Shown here in pieces: positions 1-12,552 of a stretch of 64,000 nucleotides of DNA. Within the stretch, counting starts at the first letter, position 1. Every line of letters starts with the position of its first letter. The notes under the pieces were generated by a model that was not told the DNA's origin, searched no databases, and saw only the letters and a program-made list of their open reading frames with translations. Location of the stretch: positions 62,001 to 126,000 of the forward strand of contig VZRR01004525.1 of NCBI GenBank assembly GCA_013398015.1, in the 5' to 3' direction. Source of the DNA: Oreocharis arfaki. Taxonomy: Eukaryota; Chordata; Aves; Passeriformes; Paramythiidae. The position numbers and the translations under genes are program-made.

Positions 1-3000
1 GCTCAGAGAAGCCATCTCCCACTTGAGCCTCTCAGCTCTCTTGCACACTGCCTACTGGAGAGCAGAGTGGAAGCATCAGGCTGGAAGGAGGGAGGAGGCC
101 GTTTCACACAGCCAGGTCTGCACTTTCTACTCCAAAGTCTCCTTACAGCACATACCCTCCATTTCTACGGCAGCAGTATGGTCTTACAAGTCTTCTTTGC
201 AGATCTGTTTACTGCTGGCAGAAAAACTACAGAACACTAAAGCTAGTGTTACACACTACATCCGAAGTGCTAAAACTATGCTTAACAAATGAAAGTCTTT
301 GTCTACTCACAGCTACAAGCTCCACCAAGGAGCACAAACTTACCACTTGGTGAGGTGAATGAGCTCATGTTATCCAGAACTTAGGAACAGAACATAAGGG
401 AAAAACACCATGAGGAAAGTTAGGGGCAAGTGTTATACTCTGTGTTCATGTGCACATATCTCCAAAAAATAGATCTGCTCTTGCTGCAGAGAGCTCCTGA
501 TGCACACAGATCTCAGAGCAGACAAGAAATGTACCCAGGGACATTTCTGGGTACAAACCGGGAAAAGGAATATGAAACTCTTGGCGCAGGTTAACTGGTA
601 GAAAAAAACAGCAACTGAACCTGAGAAATGACAGTGCCAAGAGCTGAGGCTGGCAAATCCAATTATCATCCTACACATCATTTAATCAGTCTCCTTTAAT
701 CCCTTTTTCCCTAGTTAAAAAAAAAAAGCAGTGAGCTAATCCAATCATCTGTATTTAAAATATATGTAGTAAGGCCCGTAATTGAATTATTGTAGAGCTT
801 GTTTTAAAGGTTATCTTCACAAGTTTCTGAAGAGCAAAGCAGTGAGGAATCACACTTGCCTCAAATAGAATTCTGCACCCTAAGCATTTCTTGAATATAT
901 ATTTGGAAGAGACACATCCTAACACAGACTCTATCACTGTTCAACCCTCCTGCAAAACTTGCACAGTTAAGACTACAAATAAATTACCAGGCAGTTTTTA
1001 AAATTTTGTCCAAAATGAAAAATACCTGTCCACCAGCTGCATTTGTATGAACTTTCATCACCAATAAATATTTTGAAGAGGGATAGTCTTTTCAGCAAGT
1101 ATTCACTATGCACTGAGGAACTCATGGGTGATACCAATGCTTGTCTTAAGAAGCTCAAAAGGGACCAGAAGGATGTCAGGAAAAGGTAAACCAAACCCAG
1201 AGTCATCAGTGGGGTCATGGTATGAGACATGAAAAACAGAAAACCTGGGAGACCGAGCTAACCTGGGCACTGGCAACCAAATAAAGCAAATAAAATTAAA
1301 AAAAAGAAAACCATTCAAATTCATGTCCCCTTTGACAGTCATGCAACCTGTAACCTTTTTACAGCTGCATTTTGGATGCAACAGGGAAAGGCAGTCTTAG
1401 GGAGGTGAGCGGCTACATCTGGAGACACCCAATTCTCAGGGCTACAGATAAAAGAGGAAGATAGGGTGCTTCCAATATGTAGAACCGCAAATTCCATTAT
1501 AAACTCCTGAAGGTGAGCACACAGGAGTAAAAAGAACCATAGACTGGCTTTGGTTGGAAGGGAATGGAAAGATCATCTCATTTCAACCCTCCTGCCATGG
1601 GCAGGGACACCTTCCACTATCCCAGGCTGCTCAGAGCCCCATCCAACCTGGCCTTGAACACTGCCAGGGATGGGGCAAAACCAGCTTCTCTGGGCAACCT
1701 GTGCCAGGGCCTCACCACCCTCACCGGGAAGAATTTCTTCCTAATACCTAATTTCAACCTATTCTCTTTCAGTTTGAAGCCATTCCCCCTTGTCCTGTCA
1801 CTACAAACTCTTGTACGAAGTCCCTCTTCATTGTTCTTGTAGGCTCCCCTTCAGGTACCCCAGTTAGGTCACCCAGAAGGTTGAACAAACCCAATTCTCT
1901 CAATTTTTCTTCACAGGGGAGGTGCTCCATCCCTCCTACATAAATAAGGACAAAATTGAAAGAGGAGCTAAAATAGTCTCCAGGAGCAAAGTTTCTAGGG
2001 AAAGAGAACATGAAATTATCACCATTGCCTTATCTCTAACACATGAGCAAGTAGTGACAGTCACTATAAAAGAGACTCTTCAACATAGTTAGCAGGTCAT
2101 AGTCCTTCTTCCCACTGTCTGCTCTTACATGAGCCTGACCTCACAAGACAAAGGCACTGAGGGGTACAAGCATATACAAAAAGTTCCTAACACAGAATTG
2201 AGAACATCTCATCCAGCCCTGCAGCCTGTCAGATTCAAGCCTACACCTGGCAAAGAGTGAGCCCCCCACAGCACACTCTCTACATCTGCTGCACTGACAG
2301 AGATTAATAAAATAAATGGAGTCAAATCTTTTTCACCTACAGAGCAACCCCACAGACTGTTTCCAAAGAACAAAATGCAGGCAGCTCTTACTGGCAGCAT
2401 TTTTTTCCTAGCAATCTGAAGAGTTTAATTGGCTGTCACTCCTATAAGTGAGCTCAGATCAAAGTGCGGACAAGTGAATTGAGCAAAATTTTTTGAGTGG
2501 CCAGAAGCAGAACCTTGACTTGGGTTTGGAATATAAATACAGCTAGCATGCTGCAGACAGCAGTGGCATTTCTGTTTTATCACAGCATCACCTTCCGAAT
2601 GATCAGAAAGCCCAACTCTGCAGAGACAGTGGGAGCCGGATGCTCTCTGAAATTTGTGAAAAGTTGGTGAAATTGTGAAAATCAATGTATAGAACTAAAA
2701 TCAAGTTCAGAAACCAACCATCAGAATAGTATTGCAAGCAGCAGAATTCCTTTCTGGAAGTTTGCTGGGTTTTGCATGCCTAACTCATTTTCAGAAACAG
2801 TAAAATTTCTTCCTTGCTAGGAGGTGGAATTATGCAAAGACTAATTTGAAATGAAGATGTCTGCGGCAGGAATCATTCTAACAGCATCTTTCTGCCAATA
2901 GCTTAGACAATCTGTGCTATATTATCCAGGGAACTAGAGCCATGGCACAACCCAGAGTCCACCAACTTCTCCAACCCTTTCTACCACAGTACAATGGAAA

Positions 3001-3306
3001 ATGAAGCTGCTGCTGGCTGCTGATCCAAGCCATCATATCATCAGGCCAAAGAGAACTACTGATTTCAAACCAGCTGGGATGTCAATGAACAGCTTGCAAC
3101 ACAGCCTGACATGGAGGTCTACAGCTCACACAGATCTCAGCCTCAATTCTGACCCATAAAGCAGCTGTGTGCAAACAAACAAAGCACTAGAAATCCCTGC
3201 TCCAGTCAGTGGTGTTACTCATGAGCTTAAGCCTCATTTTCACCACATGGATGGAGAACTAGAGATCGGCAAAAAGTCAGCTGGCAGCAGTGAGACATTC
3301 TCTTAC
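1..3306 (-). other. UNC13B: Intron (3' end outside window)
   Basis: Holds the CR1 fragment at 1534-1940. No exon of the downstream MUN domain was found on either strand, and nothing else was recognised. Confidence 0.75.
1534..1940 (-). mobile_element. CR1 LINE fragment (3' part)
   Basis: The plus strand reads as the complement of a CR1 3' end: it starts with ACCATAGACTGGCTTTGG and continues through phrases typical of CR1 such as CCATGGGCAGGGACACCTTC, CTTGAACACTGCCAGGGATG and TTTCAGTTTGAAGCCATTCC. The element is 5'-truncated, as usual for CR1, and moderately diverged. Confidence 0.9.
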
Positions 3307-3392
3307 CTTCCATGGCATATTTCATATCCTGGGCAAAAAGACTCCACATCACCTCTGCGCTGATCTTCCCAACTGCAAGCTCCTGAGGAAAC
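3307..3392 (-). CDS. UNC13B: UNC13B MUN domain exon, FPQELAVGKISAEVMWSLFA
   Basis: An 86-nt exon with acceptor GTCCCCTCAG and donor GAAG|GTAAGAG. It encodes FPQELAVGKISAEVMWSLFA then QDMKYAME. It is the last (most 3') coding exon found; the following exon, expected to start near HEKDHLCKSADYMNLHFKVK, is not in the remaining 3.3 kb and must lie beyond the left edge. Confidence 0.96.
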
Positions 3393-4304
3393 CTGAGGGG
3401 ACATTTAGAAAAGGCTTTGGCACATGTCAAAGCAAAGGGCTCTTTTTTATTTAGCTCTGAGCTACACTACAAGCTGAAAAGCTCAACATTACAGATGCTT
3501 CCTTCACCCTAGATAAAGTACCAGGTGAAAATCAAAGATCATGGACTGGATTCTGTGGCATAGATTAAGTAACCTGAAAAATCGGTTTTAACTCAAAAAG
3601 ACAGGTCCTGGATGTCTTTCCTAGAAGAGGTGCACACAGCCATTCTGGGAACGTGATCTCAATGCCCTTGCACCTTTTTCCCCTTCCTTGTCCATTTTCT
3701 TCTTCCTCCTTTTTGAAGGTTACTAGGCTGACGAGTGATTGCTAATCATGTTAAATCAATGATGATTGGGGCATAATCCAGGTCTTTGTGTGCAGCACGT
3801 TGTAGGATCTCTGTCTCTCTCTGCCCTGTGGGACTGTAGGAGGGGTATCCATTGGTTAAACAGGCCCATTTCAGGGTCCTTTCCAATGCTGCGCCAACTC
3901 CACCCAATGCAATCTCCCAGAGCTGCACTGAACACCACATGCCTAAACCACGCTATAAGGCACCACAGCACCACTGTGTGCATTAATGCGCACCCCTGAA
4001 CTGCTCAACATCAGAAAAAACCAAAAGAACTCTCACCCCAGTTTCAGGTGCCTCCCTGAGTTCAGGATTGTAATAATCAGGGTGTTTGTGCTCGAACGCC
4101 ATCGTAACTGAACCTTTTGAAACTCTTCCATCCCAATCAAAAAGTTATTTATATAGACAGAGACAGATAAGACAGAAAGACAGACAGACAAGATAAGTAC
4201 TTCTATAAATGCACAAGTGACAGAAGAGATAGAAAGCAGTTTAACAAATAAAGCAGAGCACACACAGACTAGCAATAGCCATACATGACACGGATGATTC
4301 TTAC
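3393..4304 (-). other. UNC13B: Intron
   Basis: Contains a GACA-type simple repeat at 4155-4196. The rest is unremarkable; short frames on both strands around 3746-3999 are not supported as genes. Confidence 0.85.
4155..4196. repeat. GACA-type simple repeat
   Basis: Interrupted runs of GACA/GATA (for example AGACAGACAGACAAGATAAG) over about 40 bp. GATA/GACA repeats are common in vertebrate introns. Confidence 0.85.
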
Positions 4305-4438
4305 TGATTCAGGACTGGGGTATAAGAATTCTTGTCCTCTTCTATGATGGAAACTATCAAAGTGATGAGCTTCGGCCAGAAATCAAGGTTCCTGATGCTG
4401 GGGCCCTGTTCCTCGGGAGGAAGGTCCTGAGTTTTGTT
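4305..4438 (-). CDS. UNC13B: UNC13B MUN domain exon, LPPEEQGPSIRNLDFWPKLI
   Basis: A 134-nt exon with acceptor TGGCTTCCTTCCCAG and donor CA|GTAAGA. It encodes NKTQDLPPEEQGPSIRNLDF, WPKLITLIVSIIEEDKNSYT and PVLNQ. The RNLDFWPK and TPVLNQ residues are the clearest UNC13B signatures here (Munc13-1 has KNLDFWSK and TPCLNQ). NKTQD is a variable loop. The final Gln codon is split by the intron. Confidence 0.97.
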
Positions 4439-5235
4439 CTGGGAAGGAAGCCATTGCAAAACCAGCATAAAATTTAAGGGGAAAGAAAAAGCTGGCAAAT
4501 GCAGATCACCATGCAAACTCCAAACACTAGTCACCCGTGGACCCTTTCTTCCAAAGAGCTTAAAATTTTTACTGACTGCTTGCAACTTGTCTGACCCAAT
4601 GCAAGACACAGTAACATGCCAAACCATGTTGCTAGCTGGCAGCCTCAAACCCAACTAATCCCTGCTCCCATGCCAAGAGCAGGCCACGCTCCAGGAGACC
4701 TGCTGAGACATCATTTGCCCCAAGCCTATTCAAATACTTGCTCTTTAGGCACCTGCCTGGTGACTATATCCCTGCTGACGTGTTGTGTGTGCATTACTGC
4801 AGAGGCCAGTGGTGCCTCCATGCATTTGAGAAGAGTTTGTGTCTAGAGGCACCTCCTAAACCCATTGCAGGATACTGGGTGCCTGAAAACAAGGTAAAAT
4901 CTCACTGCTTGAGGTTTACGTATGCTAATGACCGTTTCCTTGATCAGCCTACACTTGCTGTAATTGGCTTTTGCTCGCTCAAAGCTACATCAAACCTTCC
5001 CTTCACAAATAACTGCTGAGGCTGGCAAAATGCATCGTAATTAGTTAGTGTAAAACAATTATCATCCTCCCCTTTACTAATTAGTGCTCGTTAATTGATT
5101 ACAAATTTTGTGCACTCAGAAGATAAAAAGTCACGCAACTTTGTTTGTGCTGGCTTTTTGTATCAATTAGTATTCTTGTTATTATCTTAAGAAAACCAGA
5201 AAACTTGGATTTCTGCCTGCTTATCAGCCACTCAC
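4439..5235 (-). other. UNC13B: Intron with AT-rich putative conserved block
   Basis: The part next to the exon at 5236 (about 4900-5190) is rich in TAATTA/ATTA motifs; see the separate entry. The remainder shows nothing. Confidence 0.85.
4915..5190. promoter_or_regulatory. AT-rich block dense in homeodomain/POU motifs
   Basis: Within about 270 bp are TATGCTAATGA (POU-like), GTAATTAGTTAG, CAATTATC, ACTAATTAGTG, CGTTAATTGATTAC and ATCAATTAGT. Repeated TAATTA/ATTA sites in unique sequence beside a coding exon resemble vertebrate conserved noncoding enhancers. Conservation cannot be measured from one sequence. Confidence 0.35.
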
Positions 5236-5370
5236 AGGATCTGTCTGGTACTCCCGACTGTACAGCTCATGACAGTTGTTGAAAATGTACTCGTAGGTGG
5301 AGTTGAGGCAAGCTTTTACACAGTCCTTCACTACCTGGCTGGCTCGGGGCGGACTCTGCAGCTCTTGGAC
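5236..5370 (-). CDS. UNC13B: UNC13B MUN domain exon, VQELQSPPRASQVVKDCVKA
   Basis: A 135-nt exon, phase 0 at both ends, with acceptor CCCCTTGCCAG and donor CCT|GTGAGT. It encodes VQELQSPPRASQVVKDCVKA, CLNSTYEYIFNNCHELYSRE and YQTDP. The YQTDP ending resembles Munc13-1 (REYQTDPAKKGE) more than mammalian Munc13-2 (RQYQLKQ), so the loop after it differs from the mammalian orthologue. An AT-rich block with many homeodomain sites lies immediately downstream in the next intron. Confidence 0.96.
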
Positions 5371-6813
5371 CTGGCAAGGGGACAACAGAGAGTGTCAAAC
5401 AAAGCACAGTTCATAAATCAAACAGGGAAAAGAACACATCGCCACTTTGGAAACCACTCAGGGCTTGGTGGATCTGCTTTCAACAAGTTGTGACCTGAAA
5501 CCACAAATGGGTCACTCTCCCCAGGCATAAAAAAGCAATGACAACACTTAATCTCCCCACAGGACCACTTGAAGCATCAAAGAGATTTTGATGTGCCAGG
5601 GAAGATTCCCTAGAACAAACAGATCACGTGGATTGATACGTGTATAATCTGAGCCAAACACACAATTTCTGCTGAATTTATAGGACTTTGTTACAAAGAC
5701 AGTGGGCAGTCTTCCCCAGCATTGGAAGAACGTGCAACAGACCAGCAGAGCAGTTTACATCTGATCTGTAAAGTCTTGCCGAAGACCACTGGCCTGCCTT
5801 TAAATACAAAAAACTTTCATAAAGTACATCTTTCATCACAAGCTTTACTGAATTTTAAAGCAACCAGAATCCTTAGGGACATGACAACTGATAGGCCTTC
5901 TCATCTTGCAACAGCAGCTGTTTTCATTACTTCATTGTTACATTGTTTTAGAAAAATGCTGCAGGGGTGCTTTAAACTAAACAGGCAATCATCACCCTGC
6001 AAATACAACTATAACCTGACAATTTTGATATTTTCAGTACCTCTAAACTTTTCAGAGTATTTGTGTAAATCAAGCTTCCAACACAGACAGACTGTCTGAA
6101 TTAATACTCTTAAAATAAAGTTCTAAATCATAATTTACCCTAGAGCTTAGGAGTAAAATTTTAAGCACTTCCTGAAGTAGCTCGAATTAAACACTTGTTT
6201 TGTTTTTGATAGGATAAAAATTTTTAAGTGACATGTACTAACTGACAATGTTAGGTTGTAAACTTTTAAAAAAAGTTTAGAAGCCAAAAATCAGGAATAT
6301 AAAATAATCTCATTACACACTGCTAGGACAATAAACTTAACTATGAAACCAGCACATTAGCATTCATAACAACTCTCCTGGATGTCTACTGAGAGATATT
6401 ATCCCATTTCAGTATCTCATCCTCCACAAGAGAAACTCTAAAATATTTACTAGATAAAGATAGTGAAAAACCTTCCTAATGTTATTAAAAAAGCAAATTA
6501 TCTTCCTAAAAGACAATTTCGTTTATTCCTCCTCCTCTTTATTTTTTTTTCTATCTTTAAGGGCAGAGAGGGGAGGGTTGTACCATCTTTATGACAGAGG
6601 AAGAACAGAGAAAAAGCAATTTACATCCTCATAATGCAAAATACAGAGAAGTAAAGACAAAATGCGGATGTTTATATGTGGTCAGCAGATGATTTCCATT
6701 TTTCTTAAGTGTCTAAAGCACAACAACATGAAACAGTGGCTTGAAAATGGGAAATCAACCCCTGGAGGAAAAAACTGCAGAGACGCCATTCCTATCCCCA
6801 CCCACATCCCTAC
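5371..6813 (-). other. UNC13B: Intron
   Basis: A 125-codon plus-strand frame at 5722-6099 has no recognisable homology and ordinary AT-rich composition. Nothing else was seen. Confidence 0.85.
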
Positions 6814-6903
6814 CTTCATCCTGAAAAATGTGATGCTGGTCAGCAAATCCACTGTAGATTTCAGGTCTTGCAGCCGTTCACGGCTGCTGGCTGGGAAGTT
6901 ATT
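6814..6903 (-). CDS. UNC13B: UNC13B MUN domain exon, NNFPASSRERLQDLKSTVDL
   Basis: A 90-nt exon, phase 0 at both ends, with acceptor CTTTTCTGTCAACAG and donor AAG|GTAGGG. It encodes NNFPASSRERLQDLKSTVDL followed by LTSITFFRMK. ASSRER replaces the mammalian AGSPER or ASSPER; the rest is invariant. Confidence 0.96.
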
Positions 6904-9159
6904 CTGTTGACAGAAAAGGGAAATCCTGTTGGAAAGCACAGTCAGATCCATGCAAGGCTTCAAGCATGTGCTAAATAAGGAAACTGTCTTGGAAACATTT
7001 CCTGCTCAAGAAGCTTGTACCAGTCAAAACAATGCTCAATAAATAAGGCCTTTTTGCTGCAGGAGCTTATCTGTTTGCTTAATTAAATAGCTTCTCATAC
7101 AAATGTAAAGTCTGTGGATGCCAGGAGACTGACAGCCCTCGGTGGCAGGAAATCTCTCCTTGGCTGTAGAAAGAGCAGGCTGGGAACAGCCTCACCACTG
7201 GCAGCCCTGGCCTTTTGCCTGAGGTTGTGTGAGCCCTCTCTTTTCTGCACTCAATGCTTGGTTTTTTGGCTTCTCTTCTGAGACACCACGGGGTGCGGTG
7301 CATTCAACAGCTCTCCAGAGAAACAAACAAGATCAAGAAAGAGAAATCAGCACTATTCCCATAAGAAGGTATCGGAACTGGACAGAACCCTGTGAGATCC
7401 CCTATGTAAATACACATGCTGAATGCAGCTAGCTTTGCTTCTTGCACCAAACTCTTCCCTTTGTGACCTCAGGCACTGTGCCCTTTCCTACGTTCCCACT
7501 GTCTCTGACCTGTGTCCTTTTACAGCACTCATTTTCCTGAGTATGTCCTTACATTCAAGCTGATGTGAATGGTTTTGCTGCAAGTAAAAACAGCAGGGGT
7601 AACCTTCTCTCGGACAGACTCTTCACATCTGCACTTCCAAAAATTATTCGATGTGAAGGTGAAAAGGGCGGAGGTGAATAAGTTTTCACTTTTTACTGAG
7701 GAAAAAGTGAATATTTCCAGAAAAATATGCTGTCTCTTGGCAGTAGTAATTGAGTACTACTGCAGTTCACCTAACCACTGCAGGCAATTTGATGCTCTTT
7801 GCAGTCATTTGTAGATGGTCCTTCTGACACAGCTCTCCTTTCAGAGCTAAGCTCTCCATATACGGACTCTCTGGAACTCAGAGTATTTATCAAAATCAAA
7901 GACTTCCACGGATCAAGACTAAATACAAACCATTTGATGAATGTAAATTGCCATCTCCTGTCTGGAAAGCTGCAAACTAGCACCTTTTCTTCCAGAATTT
8001 AACCTGCCCTTTAGGGGTCTTAAAATAATTACTAAATGCTCCCGTAATGCTTCAGCCATTTTTCTAAAAATCATGGCAATTAGATTACACCTAAATTATT
8101 TAAACTACACAAATCAGTCCTGGTCCTTTATGTAAGATCTTACTTGTTTGTGCCCAATTCAGCTGCATTAGCCACCAAAATGCAGCTTTTACTGAATACC
8201 AAGCAAACAAAAAAGGCAGCACTGCTAGAGATTCCTATTGCCATGGGCTGATATTTTTCCCTCTGCTACTCAGTGGATCAGTGCTCAATTTAGGCCTTCT
8301 CTTACTAGTAATGTAGCTTTAGAATAGTTCTTCACACAATATTCCTTTTATCTTCTTTTGCACCTTGCCCCTTTTTGTTTTGTCTTCCCAATGCTCTTCT
8401 CTTAATCTCCTCATGTTTTTCTACTCTATATGTTTTTCCATGTTTCAGGTAAATGCTAAAATCAGAAGTAAACTAAGTAAAATCAAAGCTCACATTTTGC
8501 CACCATTTTCAAAATTTTCAATGAATTAGTCACCAATTGAAATAACATAGCAAGGAATTAAAGGGGAAAAACCCAGCCAAGTCACATGATAAGACAATAT
8601 TGACTCTGGAGTAGCAAAGAAAGAAAGTGGAGGATTTATGAAGCCTGTTGGACTAATGCCAACATTTGAAACTCATTTCTTCACAATCTGCTGAAGTGGG
8701 AGGGATCTCAAACCTGACAATACATCACGATTTGAGTTTGCCAAACCTAAACTAAGTGACCACGTGGTCCTCTAAAATATTTCTGTCATAGTAGGGGAGA
8801 ACAAGTCGACTTTCCCTTTTTAGATAATACCTGAAGTAGCTGATAAGAGTAATTCAAATTATTTAATCCAATCCAACTTGGATTGGAAACTTCTGGGAAA
8901 GTATCAGAGATGAGCACAGTTCACAATCCTCAAATTATTTCGGAAGTCTTGAGGAAGTTAAAATGGAAGAAAAAAATAAGGTCTAAGTTCTATCCACGAG
9001 GAAAGCAAAATGGTACATTTGAGCAACAAACATGTCATGACAATTCCTTAAGACACAAACTGTGCAACAAATTAGAAATGTAAGAGAAACAAATCCAAAT
9101 GGTGTGTTTCCCTTCTACCCACTGGAATACCTGAAAGGATTCTTTTTATTCCCACTCAC
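6904..9159 (-). other. UNC13B: Intron
   Basis: About 2.3 kb without recognisable repeats, exons or RNA genes. Confidence 0.85.
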
Positions 9160-9228
9160 CCTGTACATGGAGAGATCAATCCGAAGTGAATTATGAAGCT
9201 GGTCCAAAAGCTTCACAAATCGTTCTTT
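9160..9228 (-). CDS. UNC13B: UNC13B MUN domain exon, KERFVKLLDQLHNSLRIDLS
   Basis: A 69-nt exon, phase 0 at both ends, with acceptor CTGCTCAACAG and donor AGG|GTGAGT. It encodes KERFVKLLDQLHNSLRIDLS then MYR, matching the conserved MUN helix. The acceptor tract is short. Confidence 0.95.
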
Positions 9229-10419
<1,191 letters not shown>

Positions 10420-11120
10420 TCATTCTAGTCTCTTTTGTGCAGCAGGACTTGACTTTACCCCTTTAACAGACCTCTTCTGCTGGTGGGCACCATGAACAGA
10501 TGGAAGTTACGTTTCATCCCTTTATAGAACTCCAGCACCTCGGAGCTTTTTTCAGAAAGATGCCATCTAGACAACAGCTCAAAACAAAGAGAAATCCCTT
10601 CACTGCAGCCGTTTCCAGATCATAAAACAGCTTCTCAACCATTTGCTGCCAGCAGTACACGGCTTAGCGATGCCCTGGGTCCTGATGCCAATTCCTACAA
10701 CCAAGCCTGATGCAAGGAAATTTACACAATTTGCTGCCGCTTGAGGCAGACACAGGTTGTGAGGAGTCATGAGGCAGCAGCAACTGGAAAGCATTAATGC
10801 CCAGTGAGAGTACACACTAGTATTTCTGTGCTGCACTTACACGTGATTCCTTACGGCTAACCCATTCAGCCTGCAAGAAGCATACACGCTCATTTGCATT
10901 TTCCCATTCTCTCATTAAACACAAGGAAACCTCCTCCAGGAAATCTCAAAATTATGCTAAGAGCATCCAGGCTTGTGAAATGATTAAAAAATTTTTAAAA
11001 ATCTGTTAGACCTAAAAAAAAAATCAGCGCTTAAGAGGTCTTATATCACGGGAAATGGCAAGTAAAGTTCATTCCAAGAGGCAGAAGAGATGTGCCATCT
11101 TTGTGCAAAAATACTCACTG

Positions 11121-11145
11121 AGTTCCCAGATTAAATCTGGGAACT
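11121..11145. repeat. Perfect 12-bp-arm palindrome
   Basis: Arms AGTTCCCAGATT and AATCTGGGAACT flank a single A. It lies about 30 bp outside the neighbouring CR1 fragment and is not part of recognisable CR1 sequence. Confidence 0.95.
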
Positions 11146-11176
11146 ATTTTCCAAATGTAACTTTCTCCCTAAGGGA

Positions 11177-11455
11177 CTCATAGAATCATTGAATAGTTTG
11201 GGTTGGAGGGGACCTTTAAAGGTCATCTAGTCCAGCCTCTGCAGTGATCAGGGACCCCTTCAACCACACTTCAAAATCCCATTCAACATGACCTTGAACA
11301 CTTCTAGGGATAGGACATCTACCACCTCTCTGGGCAGCCTAGCCTATGCATCCACTGTTTCACCACCCTTATGGTAAAAGATTTCTTCCTTTTATGTATC
11401 CTAAATCTAAACTCTTCAAGTTTAAAACCATGCTTGCTACATGACACTTATGTAC
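11177..11455 (-). mobile_element. CR1 LINE fragment (3' end)
   Basis: The plus strand starts with CTCATAGAATCATTGAATAG and GTTTGGGTTGGAGGGGACC, the complement of the CR1 3' terminus including its terminal short repeat, and continues into CACCTCTCTGGGCAGCCT and AGATTTCTTCCTTTT. It is 5'-truncated. Confidence 0.9.
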
Positions 11456-11519
11456 CAATTGGTCATTTTGACACTGCATAAATACAAGCACATGAAATGG
11501 CTTTGTCCAGCTTCAAGAA

Positions 11520-11690
11520 GAGAAGCTGTGAGGAGTGGGGATCTAATCAGAGGAGCAGTAGACCTTCATCCTTAGAAATTTTCCACATCCCTGAGCAGCC
11601 TAGTCCAACTTTCAAGTTAGCCCTGCTATAAGCAGTGACGAGACCTCCAGAGAAACCTGCCAATTCTTTTCTATTTTGGCTTAAACCAAT
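11520..11690 (+). mobile_element. Probable second CR1 fragment, opposite orientation
   Basis: Read on the minus strand the segment contains GGCTGCTCAGGGATGTGG and AAATTTCTAAGGATGAAGG, resembling the internal CR1 3'-UTR block that normally precedes the CCACCACCTCTCTGGGCA block. It is diverged and lacks clear ends. Confidence 0.4.
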
Positions 11691-12388
11691 AGGCAGAAAA
11701 GCTGCTTGCAAGGTGACATAAGTACAGCTCATAACTCATAAGGACCCGTAACCTAAAACTTTCAGCTCCTAATGTGAAAAAGTTCACTTTTGTCTGCTAC
11801 ATTTTATATTACATTTGAAATAAGAAATGAGCTAAGCATAGCAATACTAGTCTTTAAGAGGAAAAATGACTAATCCCAAATCCAAGCAAAAGTATACTGA
11901 CAAGGAAAAGGTTCTTTGAAGATACAGAACTGCATTAGCCTAGCTCCGAAGAGGACAAATCAGTGGCACCATTACTCAAACTTTCTATAAATGCTTTCAG
12001 CAGCACCTGGGAAATGAGTCACTTCAAAGGACTGTAACACTTGCCACAACAGACATATAGGACAAATACTTCCACAAAACCTCATCCCTTCTCATATCAT
12101 CAGAAATCTTCAGTGGGAACCTCGAGCAACACCTTTTTAACAGAAGAGTTCTCAAACAGAGATTCGAGAGCCTCAAAACAGAAATGGCAGACAATAATTT
12201 CTAGACTTCGAGGACACAAGTGATTCAAGGACAGGCAGTCTCTTCCCTCTCACAGTAAGCCCTGTAAGGAGCAGCTGTCACTGCCAAAGCTTCCCATTAC
12301 CAATACACTTCATCTTCTAAATAGTAAGAGTCACACCAATTAGTTACACCAATTATCTGCACTAAGGAACACAGGAAATGCATCTTAC

Positions 12389-12552
12389 GTCATGGCCTGG
12401 TATATTGACTCAATGCCGTAACGCATTGCAAATTCATCCACGATCTCTTGGGCTGTCTCATCAAAATACACCTTCCATGCATCATCTCCTTTGGCATCAG
12501 GGATCTTCACCACCCCATTCCCTTGAACATCTGTGAGATGGTGAAAGAGGTT
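12389..12552 (-). CDS. UNC13B: UNC13B MUN domain exon, NLFHHLTDVQ to YQAMT
   Basis: A 164-nt exon with acceptor GTTTTGTCTTTCAG and donor AC|GTAAGA. It encodes NLFHHLTDVQGNGVVKIPDA, KGDDAWKVYFDETAQEIVDE and FAMRYGIESIYQAMT. This is the beginning of the helical MUN domain, which catalyses opening of the syntaxin-1/Munc18-1 complex. The QGNGVVKIPDAK stretch is intermediate between mammalian Munc13-2 (QGSGGV) and Munc13-1 (VVKIPDAKGDD). Confidence 0.96.
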
